64,000 nucleotides of DNA. It comes from Echeneis naucrates (lineage: Eukaryota > Chordata > Actinopteri > Carangiformes > Echeneidae). The notes beneath the pieces are model-generated. The model did not search any database and was not told where the DNA came from. It saw only the letters and a list, made by a program, of their open reading frames with translations. The DNA is taken from contig NC_042520.1 in assembly GCF_900963305.1 (NCBI RefSeq), forward strand, positions 10,115,670 through 10,179,669, read 5' to 3'. How positions within the stretch are numbered: the stretch's first letter is position 1; every line of letters starts with the position of its first letter. The translations under genes were made by a program, and so were the position numbers. Shown here piece after piece: positions 34,427-46,895 of this stretch.

Positions 34427-36890
34427 GGAATTGCCCCCCACCCCCCACTCACCACACCACCAAGAGAGCATTTGAGCTCTCAGCAGGTGGAATGTGGCAG
34501 TCTGAATGTGTTATGAGTTTTAGGGTTTTAAAGTTTTCTTTCTGCTTATTCAAACAACGTTTCTTTCTGGCTATTCAAACATGAAAAAGATTCCAAGTTC
34601 TTCTTCAAATGGAATGAGAAGCTGAAGACAGACAAAAGCGTGGGCGTGATGTCAGGGGGTTTCATTTGGTCTCAGAGGTGTGAACCAAGCTTAGTTGTGG
34701 ACTGAACCATTTGTAGATGTTGGCATTGATTGGACTGACAGAAGAATGTTTGTCCAATGGACCAACAATGAACACTAACAAATCACCTCTAATGAACTCA
34801 CAGCAGCAAGTTATTTATTGTCCTCAGGCTCATTTCTGTGTTGGTGGTAGACAGTGTGCAGGTCTCTCAGATAACAGAGAGCTAATTGCACACTTTCAGC
34901 CAACATGTTTAAGAGACTGAAGGGCCAATATGTGTCTTGGTGCTAAAAGGAAATGCTACTGATAAAAATCGTATCTGGGGTTGTACACAAGAGGTCACAG
35001 TTTAATGTTCTCCTGGGTTTTATGAGCGTCACTCTGTCGAGTCAGTTACAAATGGTGCATTAAATGACTGCCGGGTTACTGGCCTGTCTGAAACGCTTGA
35101 ACTTTTCCAAATATGATCAATGAATGAACAATATAATGACTCGAAGAGTGACACTGTGTCAGTTAATTGTAGTTTAATTATACTGAGATTATGAAGATGC
35201 ACACATTGAATGGAAGGATTGTTTCCAACTCGGGTGAGAGATATTTCAACCTTCATAGCCAACATGTACCTTTTGCCTTTTAGTTTTTAGACAAATATAG
35301 TTTTTTTTTCCTTTTTTTGACTCTCGTTATGTTCCCTGAGGGAATGTCAGTGAGAAATGATTAAAAGATCAACATTTTATCATCAGTGATTGCTTCCTGT
35401 TTCTTCTCTCATTTGGTTTTACAACACAGTTCATCTGCAGCCGCTGAGCTCCATTCCTTGCTTACATTTTTTTGCACCCAACAAATGTAAGGTTATTTTG
35501 CAAAGAAGTCCACATTGTGAACATCTGTGAAAAGAGAGAGCCATGTTAACAGGAGTCTTCAACATCTTGCTGTAGACAGATCCCTTAATGAGCAACCATG
35601 TTGAAGAGATAATTATGTATCTGCTTTGCTTAAGAATTCTCAAGTTTATTTTCCATTTTCTTAGTGCTTAGAATTTGTAAAAGAGAATCAGAATAGTTTT
35701 AAAGGTAGAACATAAAAAAGGTCATATTAAAACCTTGTTTCATGTCAGTTGTGAAACATTTTCTACATGGGGAAATGGCCTTGGTGTGTATATGTCCTCT
35801 CAGAAAAGTCACATGAATGGACTGAACTTTGAAAAGAATGTGTGCGAACAGTTTTCTGGGGAATATTTCATTTTACTTCACTGAGACTCTTTTCTTCTTG
35901 TCACCAGCAGCCCCTTTCCCGAGACATCAGGTGGAGATAACTTATCCCCACATAGCATACAGACACCCTCACCCTCATGTGGCGTGTGAGTGCCCTGTCA
36001 TAACCCAAACACACACATTACGGTGTCAGCATGCCGCCACACACACACACACACACACACACACTGATGAAGACGAGGCTCATTGGAGAGGGAGCTACTA
36101 TGCAGGAAAACCAGCAAAGAGACAGTATGAATTGATCTTAGTTTTAATCTGCTGTCATGCCGTACAACATACGGTCTGATTTACTGTGATGGTGTTTGGG
36201 CAGCAAATTCATGTTGCTAGAGACCAAATATGAGCATGAATAATGTCTGAGCTGAGCTTCATGATCATGGTGTTGTAAATGCTGACGCACTGTCTCACTG
36301 TCATGACTTGGACGCTTGAACAGTCATTAATGCTATTAGTGCACCTTTTAATTTACTACAGGCACAAGGGGGTGACTGTTTCAGGTTGATTTACTTTAGA
36401 ATAAATTGTTTCCTTTGTACTTGCATATCTGGGAAATGATGAAATGCCTTTAGAATTATTTCATAAATGTAAGTAACACAAACCTGCGTGAGATAAAGTC
36501 TTAGCAGATTTCATCATTTTGAAACAGCCTCAGGTGCTGTCAGGAATACAGTACACAATTCATTCATTGTTTTGTTTAACAATATGGAGTAGAATCTAAA
36601 TTTGGTTATTATGTGATGAAATGAAACAAATTTTCAGCCAAAGCATCATCTGATATGTAAAATTTGACGTTTTCCAAGGTCATCTCCTCATATTGCTATT
36701 GTGACGGCAGCAGTCTAAAGACACCCGGGCTCCTTTTAGAGAAAAATAAGAAAATCAGTGAAAAGGTTATCAATAATTATAAAGTAAAGTATGAATCACT
36801 AACAAATTACTAATAAGTGATCTGACCTGTTGTTCGGCATTCCTATCTAAATATGAAAATCGACTAAACCCCCCAGATTACCCCAAAATA
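34427..36890. other. dnajc4 3' UTR and intergenic sequence
   Basis: No exon recognised. A (CA)n run lies at 36031-36063. An ATTAAA near 35,360 could end the dnajc4 transcript. Confidence 0.5.
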
Positions 36891-36899
36891 AATCCATGT

Positions 36900-37991
36900 C
36901 CACAGTAGCAGCTGCAGCCCTGTCCGCCACATGTCTGGGGGGTCCGTCCCTGGAGGCCCCCAGACGGCCCACCTCGGGACCAGAGGAGACGCAGCACCTG
37001 TATGCAGTGCGCCTGTCCCGTTTGGAAAAAGTTGGCAGCGCAATGGTTGCGTCTCAAGGGCAAAGGAAATGAGGAAACCGATGAGGAAACCGATCACAAC
37101 AACAAATGAAGACTCCCACCTTTCCAGACCTGTCTGTGTGTCTGCGGGCCGTCCTGCACTGCCGTAGCGGGGCTGCCATGTCGGCGGAGGACGTTATTCT
37201 GGGTTTATTTATAAGAGGATAAAAAAAAAAGCGAGGAGATGCGCCTGGAGGGGAAACGTCACATTTTCAGTGGGAGCGACAGTGTGGAGGGACTGTGACC
37301 GAGCCGCGGAGGGGAATATGCGGCACTGTCACTCCGCACGCTGGCCCGAAGTGCTGGATCAAACCGGATGACCGTCTGATAGCCGGATAATGTGATTTCT
37401 TTTTTCCAGCCGGACACAGCTTTTATGATAACACCACGATACAGCGGGAAACCTGGCTGATCCTGCAGTCACGCCACCTCGGACCTCCAAGACCAGTTTC
37501 ACGGGATCAGGACCATCAGCCTGACCGTGACCTAAAAAAAATATACAGGGAGGAATCACAAAGTTTAAACTGCTGTCACCTAAATAGCAGATTTACGGTG
37601 TCACGGTTAGATATGAAATAATGACTGAAGGAAGGCGCGTGTTGTCGCTGTATATAAAACTGCATGCTTGTTTCAGACAATAGCTGCCAGTGTGTCCTTA
37701 AGAGCATTTAACAAACTACCGTAGGAGTTGTTGCTGGGATCTGTCTTTTTGGCTCCTACAACATAAAAGTTATTATTCCAACACCGAGGATGCCACATGG
37801 CAGCCGGGAGAAGGGCAGCGGGCTTTCTGCTTTCACCGGCCACTGAGGCGGACTGAGGAGTCAGCCGGACAAACCACCTTCTTTGTTTCGTTTCTTCTAT
37901 TTTTGGGGGGATCGGTCCAAATTTTAGATTTTTTAAATTTGTTTTTCTTTTTTTCTTTTTTTTTTTGGTGTGCCCCTTGGAGTCCTGCACA
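36900..37991 (+). promoter_or_regulatory. vegfb promoter and 5' UTR region
   Basis: A CG-rich island-like stretch (about 36,900-37,340 and 37,790-37,870) precedes the vegfb signal-peptide exon. It probably contains the start of transcription and a long 5' UTR. A T-rich run lies directly before the ATG (37,930-37,965). No single start site can be named. Confidence 0.45.
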
Positions 37992-40900
37992 ATGGGGATT
38001 ATGCTTCAAGTTATTCTAGGAATGTTTCAGTTCCTGCTGCTGACCAGAATACCGACGTCTCATGCCAAGGTATGAATGTATAGACCATTTGGCCTCTAAA
38101 GACAGAGTGGCTTATACGGTCAGCCTGCAGCCAGACCTGAGCTGGGGGGGTTAATTCCATCTTTTTGTTGACTTGCATTAGCCTGGTGTGGGGGAGATAA
38201 TGTGGGGGCACGTATCCCCGAGGTCAGTGACACCTGTCACTTTAGACCCACTAAGAGGAAAAATACCTTCAACACTCATGTTGGGTGTTACACTTCATAT
38301 TTTACATTGGTTATTTGGTTTTCACATTTGCTTTTCTGATCCGATCGCTGTCACTTATGCTTCCACTGCAGCTGTGTAGATTTTAAATCCTTGGTCTGAA
38401 CGACCTTTTGGGTTGCCAGACTGCCGAAGAAAAATCCGTCTCAACAAAGTCATTGACACGTTTCAAACGGGCCATTCAATCAATTTCTTTTTTGGGAAAA
38501 AAAAATATATTTGTAAAACAAACTTGGACCGGAAATCACTCTGACGTCATGTTTTCAACCGGAAGAGATGTAAAGATTAAATCCAGTGACGTTCACACAG
38601 TCCAGTTAGCTTAGCTTAGCATAAAGACCGGAAGCGGGGAGGGCAGTAGGCCTGTAGGAGGCTACAACCCTTTGACCTGCTTATCTAAAGCTGATCGATG
38701 TTTCTTTGTACTGCTGGTTTTGTTTTTCCGAAAAATTTCATTTAAAACTGGCATTTTATGGGACAAGCTACTCTTTGGGTTGTTGCTCTCTTGTTTGTGT
38801 CAATAACCACCATGAAAAGGTCAAATGTTTCCTTTTTTTTAAATGGCTTTTGTTCAGATTAATACAGAGATGTGAGCTTTAAAAGGGTATTTTCTAATTG
38901 TTGGAGGCAGAATTGTTTCCACTTACTTGGGTCTTTTTGCTAAGCTAAGCTAACCAGATGCTCGTTGGATCTGATTTCACTTGACAGAAATAATTCTGTG
39001 GACCAATTTGTCTCATGGAAAGAAAATGAATGACATGAAGTGCCTGTGAAGGAGATTTTTTACAACCTGGCAGCACAAATTGAGTGCTTATTAATCATTT
39101 AGTTCCTATAACTTTTTTATGAAGGATTAGTTAATGATTGATTAACCAGTAGCTACAAACCACCTTCATTTTCATTATTGATTAATCCATGGATTATCAA
39201 TACAGTGGTCTGTGAAACGAAAAGATTACAAAATCACAAACCAGTTGCAAAGCCCTGCTACAGAGTCCAGAGGACAGTCTTCAAATAGCTTACATCTGGT
39301 CAACAGCACGACACAAAGTACATTTGCTATTCTCAAAGTGGAAGATAAATAATTTAACCAACTACGCAGGTATCAAACTTAATTTTCTGTCAGCCAACAA
39401 CTAGATAAAACAACTCATAATTTTAGGTTTAAATCCTGTCATGACATCTTTTTGTAAGGATTTATGAAGGGTGTTTGATTAGAAAATGGAACCCTAAATT
39501 CTTCATGGACTTGGAGGTTTTACTTTGTGTTATTTAAATAGATGACAATTCTATTATCATTCATGAGAACTGTTCATTGGCTGTGATGACACGGCCCTTG
39601 ATGTGATATATGGGCTAATTTTTCTACATAAAAATACACAGAGAAATATAGAGACCTGCATGCTCTGTTTTTTTTTTATTTATGTCTGGAGACTTCTATC
39701 AGGAACAAGCAGTGCTCAGAGGTGGTGTGGGATCCAGCCCTGATTTTGTGTTGCTGTATATTCTATGTTTCAATGATTTTTCATCCTAGACACTACAATG
39801 CAGCCAGCTACATGGACACAGAAGCCTCTTTGGCAGTTCACAGTGGCTGTCTCAGACCAGACACTTGACTCTCATGCAGTCTGTTTCTCTGACTGCTTAT
39901 CTGAAAAAGGGGTCACCCTTGTGTTCCTGTAGTGATGAGACTTGGTGTGCTTGTGGGAGAGGTGGTACATACCTGAAGGGCAAGGCCTTTCTCTAACAAA
40001 TACACACACACACACACACAGATTTACAAATACACACTTTGCCCATCTGTACATTGTGCTCTGGGAGTGGCTAGAATGGATGTGTTAAACACTGGACAGA
40101 CATCAATGCCAGTGCAGATTGCACTGGCCTGGCACTCGGGACTGTGCGTTTGCGTGTGTGTATGTGTGTGTGTGTCTGTCAGCTCCTCATTGATGTAGCT
40201 GCCAAAAGGATGTAATCTTTTCTAAGAAAAGACACACTTACTTCAGCTCACACCCTTGCAGTCACAAAATGGCCTCAGTCCCAGTTTAACTCCGACTCAA
40301 TCTGGGCCAAACCTGTATACGTGGGTGTATGTGCGTGTGCGTGTAGGAAGGGGTGGAGTAGTGAAGGGAGGTGGGGCATGGGGGGTGACTGGACAAAGTC
40401 TACATTCCCGTACAAGTGGCCTTGCTATTCACACACATAAGACAAATAGCAACACTGTGTGTGTTAGAAAAAAAGCTGAGCGCTATAAAATACAATCTCT
40501 TATTTTTTGCATTTTGTATGGTAGGAGTAGAGTAGTATTCAGACCTTTACGTCAATAAAGTACAAATGTAAAAAGCCACATTTTTATGTCAAAGCCCTGC
40601 ATTCATAATCTTAATAAAATTACAAATAACAGAAGTATTATCAGCTAAATGTAATGCAATTAAACTTAAAGTACATCCACTCCACTAAAATGTGGCCTGT
40701 AACAGTCGCAGCTCAAACAGGTTGGGTGTGGTAATCAGTAAGGCTGTTGTATGTTTTTGAATGTGAATCTGAAAATGTACAACTAACTATAGAAATAAAA
40801 TCAATAAAATGCAGTGAAAAATGTATTATTAGCCCCTGAAATGCGGTGAAGTAGAAATATAAATGAACAGAACATGAAAATACTCAAAGTAAGTACAAAT

Positions 40901-43900
40901 ATATCAAAGCTGTCCTTACATGATTAAGTGATTAAAGAAAATGAGCGTCACTTCATCTGTGAATGACTTGGGAAGGTTCAGAACAAATCATGCTAACACT
41001 TCCTTTCTTAATGAAATAATATTTGCTCCACTTGTTGACTCCCAGCTACTTGCTGACTGACGGTTAACAGTCAAGAAATTCAGTGGCAGTTTCACTCCTT
41101 ATCTTCCTCTGCAGGACTCCTGAAAGTGTTTGAAATCATAGACTTGAGGGCAAAGGTAGCAAGTATGTGTTGTTAAGAAATCCAGAAACTCACCCCGACA
41201 GTCAAGATATGATTTGGGTTTGGTTGTGAATGTGGGCATTTTAGTTACATCCTCAAATGGACCTCTTTATTCTGTTTAATCATTCCTATTGTATTTCTTA
41301 ATTTCCAAATTTTACACTTGTTAAATGTGACTGCCACCACTTTCACCCTCCTTCATCTGTATCTGAGTGTTAAAGTTCAGAATAATAACTTTATTCCTGT
41401 CACTTACCACCATGTGTTGTGGTTGGTTAACAGGTAGCTCAAAGGTTTGATTTAATGGGATGCACTGAATTTAGAAAAATTATCCTCAATGAAAGCTGAT
41501 GAATATATATTAACACTGTTGAACAAGTTTGCAGGAATTAAGAAACTGCTTTAATACATTCAAAATATGTTGTATGCTGCTTCATGTACTCAGAACATGT
41601 TTCTCTTTTGCAAACATTTTTCTCAGATGTATTAAAAGGTAGATTTAAATGTTTTTCACGTCGACCTTTCACTCTTCCTTGGCTCCTATTTGGCTCTCTC
41701 TTCTATTTCGGTATAATTTTAGAACTTTTGGTGAAACGTAAAGGTGTTCGTTTTTGTTACAGCTACATCACCAATGCATTAATATTTGTTCAGTTCCTAG
41801 CCGAGAAAAAACTGTCTCAAACTTAATTCCTCGACTTGTTACTTCTAAATGAAAGCCAGCATTAAGTTTAACTAAGATTTTGCTCCTAATTCTTTTCTTT
41901 TCTGAAATTAGCATGGTCGCTAACTAGATAGCCTAGATAGCCCCAATCTGCGTCAATCTCCTAAAATTAAGTGATAGCAAGTAATTGTAGCATCCAATCT
42001 GTCCTTAGTTCAACATGGAAGGATGAGGACCAAACATTTGACTGTAAACTTTGCTTTTTATATGAACTTAAACATTATTTTTGTCTCCTCCAGCTCGCTC
42101 ACTGGCGGCCAGCAGATTCCCCCAAGTCCAGGGAAGGTCGGGAAGGTATGCCCCCTCTTCCTACCTAAAGAATCCCCCTTCATGGAGCGGGAAGGGTGGC
42201 GGTTACATTGTGTTGTCTGTGTTGGCTCACCAGTGCGCCGGTGGTTGGAGGTGTATTCGAGGAGTGGATGCGAGCCTCGGGACACTCTGGTGGAGGTTTG
42301 GCGGGAGTTGCCGGGGGAGACCCACCACCTTTTCATCCCGTCCTGCGTGTCGGTGAGACGATGTGGTGGCTGCTGTGCTGACGAGGCCCTGGAGTGTGTG
42401 CCCTCGCTCACACACACGCTCACCATGGAGGTATCGGTGTAAACGCATATGCTATATCTATAAACGTGAGGAACGTCTGTGGTTTGACGTGGCTTTTCCA
42501 ATCTCTGCACAGCTGATGCGGACCTCGTTCATGAAACATGAGCTCATTGAGTTGCCTTTCGTTGAGCACAGTCAGTGCGAGTGCAGGTAATAAAAACACT
42601 TTGTGCATAAGGTGAAAATGCAGGGTGCACCTGTTCATTGTGTACCTGCTATCTTCAACCTGTTATTCTGACACTGTTTTATCTCTGAGCAGATTAAAAG
42701 AACAACTCCAGCCAACACCTACACCAAGGTAACCTGTTTAGTTTCTCCTCCTCATTTTTACCCCTTCACGATTATTTATTTATTTTGTTCTTTAATCTGA
42801 TTTTGGTGAGCTGTTTATGTTACTCATCTTTAAAAATCCAATCAAAACCAAGCTCTGCACTAATGGTGCTGTTTTAATTCAGATGGGGATTCTTGCTTCA
42901 TAACTCCGATGTCACAGGCCAGAAAAGCAAGACTTTTCAACATTTTATGACAACAGTGTCACAACAATGCTTGAAGCACGGCCATGCTTGCATTCCTGGT
43001 TTAATTTTGACATAATTGAACCTATAAAGCCAAACAGCAGATCAACATAATGATTATTTGACCGGTTCATTCGAACAACAAAGCAGCTTTATTTAACAAA
43101 CTTTATCACCTTCACGAATGACAATGGCACACAACATAAAGTGGTAATATGGTGAAGGTTGTGTAAAACCAGAAACATCGTGGCTACATGTGAGTTTAAG
43201 AGAGTTATATAACCATGATGAAAAATGTGATATTTATAAAAGGTTGTGATACATTTTCTCATGTGATGCATGACCTAAAGCAACTTGATTTTCTGGTTTT
43301 ACACTCCCAGTCAGCAGACTGAGGCATAAAGGAAACAGTTAATATCCGGCTTTTTATTTTAACTAATGCTACGTGTCCGGGAGAAAGACACTATGAAGTC
43401 TTATTGAGCGTCTGCTGTGGGATTAGGGTTAGGGTTGGTTGTATTTTGTGAAACAGACGTTTCTGTTGGGTTCCTGTTGTTTGTTTGTGTGCTTCATACT
43501 GGTATGTCCAACCAGGCAATCATATGATTCCATCTTTAATGTTTATGTCCCCTTGCTTCCTGTCAGGATGTGGACATAAATAAAGGATTCCAATGTACAG
43601 TATGTGTGTGTATACATTTTAAACATCACTAAGTTTTGTGTGTGTAGATCTGCTGAAACTCCACATTTAGTTGTGCATGTGTAGTAATACACACTGTGCA
43701 TTTGCTTAAAAGCATGGTAGGCTTTTCATATGTGTTTCTCTGGGGTATGTGTGAATGTGTGTTTGTCCCTCGGTGAGTTAGCATCTGCGTGACTCTCCCT
43801 CAGCATCCCCTGGGATGGTCTTCATCCTGTTGTCGCCATAGTGATGATTTTATCTCCCCTGCCATGTGCTCTCTCACAGACTGACGAAGCAGAGTCATGT

Positions 43901-46895
43901 ATCCATAATAGTTTATTAGAGGTCCAAAGACAACAGCAGCAGCAGTAGCAGCCGGCTCGGTTAACGATGTCAGGGCTAAGCTGATAAACACTGTCCCAAC
44001 ACAGAGTTTACCAGCAGTGATACAGAAACAGAAAAGCTCAAGGTGGAAACCAGAGCCAAAAGCAAACGCACTTTGCCGATTGTGCCGGAATACATTTACA
44101 AGTAAAGCTGACTGTGTTCAATAAAAGCTGGGCACTATTAGAGTCGGGAATCAGCAACCTGGATGACCTAGACCGTAGCAAAATATAGGCAATACAGGCC
44201 CCAAGATTCAAGTCTATAAAAACCATGTCTTAATAGTGTCTTTCTCTTTCTCCCTTGCACTGATGCGATTGTTTCTTCTTCAGAGATTTTTCTTAATCAC
44301 AGGAAGTAACGTGAGCTCGGAATCAACTTTCTGTTGTGAAAGTAATCAAACACAGTAGTGAAAGTTTGGCAGAGGACTGATCTCTGCTATGTGCGACTAT
44401 GTAATACACATCTTAATAAACTTTGGCATTGAGTTTCTTTAAGGATATGGTCAAAATATTCACAATACATTTTTTTGTTACAGACAAATTAAAAATAAAA
44501 AAATGTGTGTCTGTATTCTCAGGCCATATCTGAAGCCTGCAAGGAACGAGAAGAAAAGGGAGAGGGGAAGGTCCGGAAAGAAGACAAGAGGGGCCATCAG
44601 ACCTGTGTAGGTTGAATACTGCACACGTTTGACTTTTCTTTTTGTATTCCTTTTTACTAGTGCGTCAGTATTTTTATGATACTGCCAGCTTCATCTTGAA
44701 TATTTGGATTAGAAAACCACACAAGGTTATCTGGCCCATATTATTACTGAAGGGCAATTTGTTTTACAGCCACATCAGTCAAGGTCACACACGTGTGCAC
44801 AGGCACAGAGCTCATTTATAGTTGTTACTTCTGTGCCATACTGGGCAACTTAGACAGTCCAGGAACAAAAACATTGTAAATTATTTAAAAAGTTATTTAT
44901 TTGGTGGTAATATGGGCCATTAAATAATTATCATCTCATCATTTCTAAATGTTCTTAACAGCTAGTTAAAAACATACAAGAAGAATTACAATGTTTTGAA
45001 ACTATTGCACTGTGACACTGTGAAGGAAGAGGTGCAGCAACATGTCCCATGATTCCCATGTTTCAGTTCAGAGCAATGAAGGATAAAGTAGTTCATGCTC
45101 TTTTCTCTTCAGCTTTTTTCTCCATCTGCTTCCTTTCCTCTTTGCTGTCAATCATTTCTGTCCCTCAGGGGCCAGAGGTGGCTCCGTTTGGGTGCGATGT
45201 CCCTCGGCACCCATCCATCACTCAGATCAGGCTTATTCAGATCCTGGCAGGGGTGAAATCTGTGTAATTTGCTCCCAAATGCCACCTCCTCTGTTCATGC
45301 CAGCGGCAGGCGTGGTCATCAGCATCTGAACAAAGATGGCCCCTCTCTGCTTCATTAAGTAACCTCATTAGGGAAGCCAACCTCCCGAAGCAACCGAGGC
45401 AGCACTAGCTTCAGTTAATGGACCAACTAATGCAGGCAACTTTCTCAGACCTAGAGAAAGTACAGAGTCTTGAAGAGTAACCAAAGGCCTCAAATCCATG
45501 GTAACGGACGGAGACTAGACAGAGAGAACAGTTTGTCAGCAGCTAAGCAAACAGTATCCCACATTAGTCACACATCTCCCACACACTGCATTGTGTTAGT
45601 TTAATTCAGACAGTGTGCATGTTTAAACAAGAATTTCATTTCTAGCCATACTAGATATGTGTTGTATGAAATCAACAGCAAAATAACTTTATTACAGCCT
45701 GTAGTCATTCTAGAAAATAGTGAATATCTTCTATGGTCCATCACTTTTTAACCTTTAACCTCAAATCAAATGGAGGAAAGTTGGTTCCCACATGGTTAGG
45801 CCTACAGACTTTGATGATTCTGCAGCTATAAAGGTGAATGTTATTCATTAGATAGATGATGAAATTGAGTGCAGATATTTATGTGGAATAACGTGACGAT
45901 CCTTTACCTCTGCATCTCACACCACCATCATTAGTTCAATTTTTAAAAGCATGTTTTAAAAGCATGTCCCCGTGAAACTAACGACATTCCTTTCAGCCTC
46001 TGCTGTACTTCAAACTGTGGCGTTGGACTTTTGCTAATTTTCTTACATCCCTCTTTCATCCAGGACCCATATTCCACCGACTCTTGCTCCCCCATCATCT
46101 CCTCCCACCACCTTCTCTCCCTCTCCTTCTCCAACTCCATCTCCCTCTCCTTCACCCTCTCCCTCTCCCTCTCCCTCTCCCTCTCCCGCTCCCTCTCCCT
46201 TTCCGAGGCCTTGTTGCCGCCCCTGCAGAGGGAGGAAGTGGGTACTGGATGCAACGTCGTGTGAGTGTCACTGCTCCGTCACAGCTGAAAGCTGCAGCCG
46301 GAAAGGCCGAAGGCTCAACACTCACCGCTGCAGGTCAGTCAGCACACAAGCAAAACATAAACATCTGCTGTTTGAATTTTTTATTGATTGTTAAACTTAC
46401 AGGTATAAAGCAAAACAGTTCAAAATTGTAGGAAAATGCAACAAAGCAACTTGACCGCATCAGACAGTACCTCGTTTTAGAGTGATGATTTATTTACTTG
46501 TATTACTGTCAAAGGTTGTTTTATGTGAACTTTTTAAATGTCTAATTTGAGATGCTGTCCAGCTGGTCAGGAAAATTTGATGGAGTGACAAATCAATGCT
46601 GAAGCAGTCGTTTGGTACAATAGGCTGACAGTTAGTCCTGAAGTTGGACTGGCACTTTTCCCCAACACGTCAAAGTCTCCTTGAGAAAACCCCTAAAGGG
46701 AGAAATGCTATTTTGAACAATAGTGTCTGCTAAGAAAAATTCAATTTCATTGTTCAAATTATCCTCAGTGTTGTGGAGAATTAAAGACTCAATCAAACCT
46801 GAGCGTCATTCCTGCAGCTGTCCATAAAGATCACATGTTACAACCTTCCTCTATTTGTCATTTCTTCTTCCAGGTGTGATGCTATCAGGACCTGA
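37992..46895 (+). CDS. vegfb: vascular endothelial growth factor B, long Ser/Pro-hinged form
   Basis: A secreted VEGF-family ligand, expected to bind VEGFR1 and neuropilin. Eight exons (37992-38069, 42094-42145, 42234-42430, 42513-42586, 42693-42728, 44523-44606, 46064-46333, 46874-46895) give 270 residues. Residues 1-25 are a signal peptide. The cystine-knot domain has all eight cysteines (C56, C81, C87, C90, C91, C98, C131, C133) with the [13 protein letters not shown] signature. Exon 6 encodes a basic stretch ([17 protein letters not shown]). Exon 7 encodes a Pro/Ser/Thr hinge (about 175-223), then a heparin-binding module with CxxC, CxCxC, C and CxC spacing, ending RCRCDAIRT. Exon 2 (52) and exon 3 (197) have VEGFA exon lengths, and intron 2 is only 88 bases. 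The call of vegfb over vegfa or pgf rests on dnajc4 being next door, as in human. Confidence 0.87.
38605..38954. mobile_element. MITE with 25-base terminal inverted repeats
   Basis: The left end GTTAGCTTAGCTTAGCATAA (38605 onward) and the right end (38930-38954) are reverse complements with 24 of 25 positions matching. CCAG flanks both sides if the outermost G/C is counted out, a possible 4-base target duplication. The element is about 350 bases long, non-coding, and lies in vegfb intron 1. The same end motif starts the repeat at 49.3 kb. Confidence 0.75.
39155..39380. repeat. degenerate dispersed fish repeat (ATTGATTAATC type)
   Basis: TTCATTATTGATTAATCCATGG..GTGGTCTGTGAAACG and the following CAGTCTTCAAAT segment resemble a very common teleost repeat with ATTAATCGATTAATC cores. 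It is degenerate and non-coding, in vegfb intron 1. The class is not certain. Confidence 0.4.
40505..40912. repeat. degenerate dispersed fish repeat (AGTATTCAGACC type)
   Basis: Contains AGTAGTATTCAGACCTTTAC at the left, CCCTGCATTCATAATC and AGTATTATCAGC inside, and AAATACTCAAAGTAAGTACAAATA at the right, in the order seen in a widespread teleost non-coding repeat. It is in vegfb intron 1. The class is uncertain. Confidence 0.5.
46104..46203. repeat. (CCCTCT)n coding microsatellite in vegfb
   Basis: A CT-rich hexamer tract within vegfb exon 7, with a purest block of five CCCTCT units at about 46,155-46,184. In the vegfb frame it reads Ser-Pro repeats. The other two frames also lack stops across it. 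Confidence 0.9.

Noticed and set aside
43423-43436. Two TTAGGG units, and a GGGTTAGGGTTAG near 30,889
   Set aside because: Too short to be interstitial telomeric arrays.
43800-43991. 63-codon minus-strand frame in vegfb intron 5
   Set aside because: No splice support, no recognised family, opposite strand inside an intron.
46031-46431. Two other plus-strand frames through vegfb exon 7 (Ser-Leu and Leu-Pro repeats)
   Set aside because: They are shadows of the hexamer tract. Only the third frame joins in phase with exons 6 and 8 and gives the conserved cysteine pattern.
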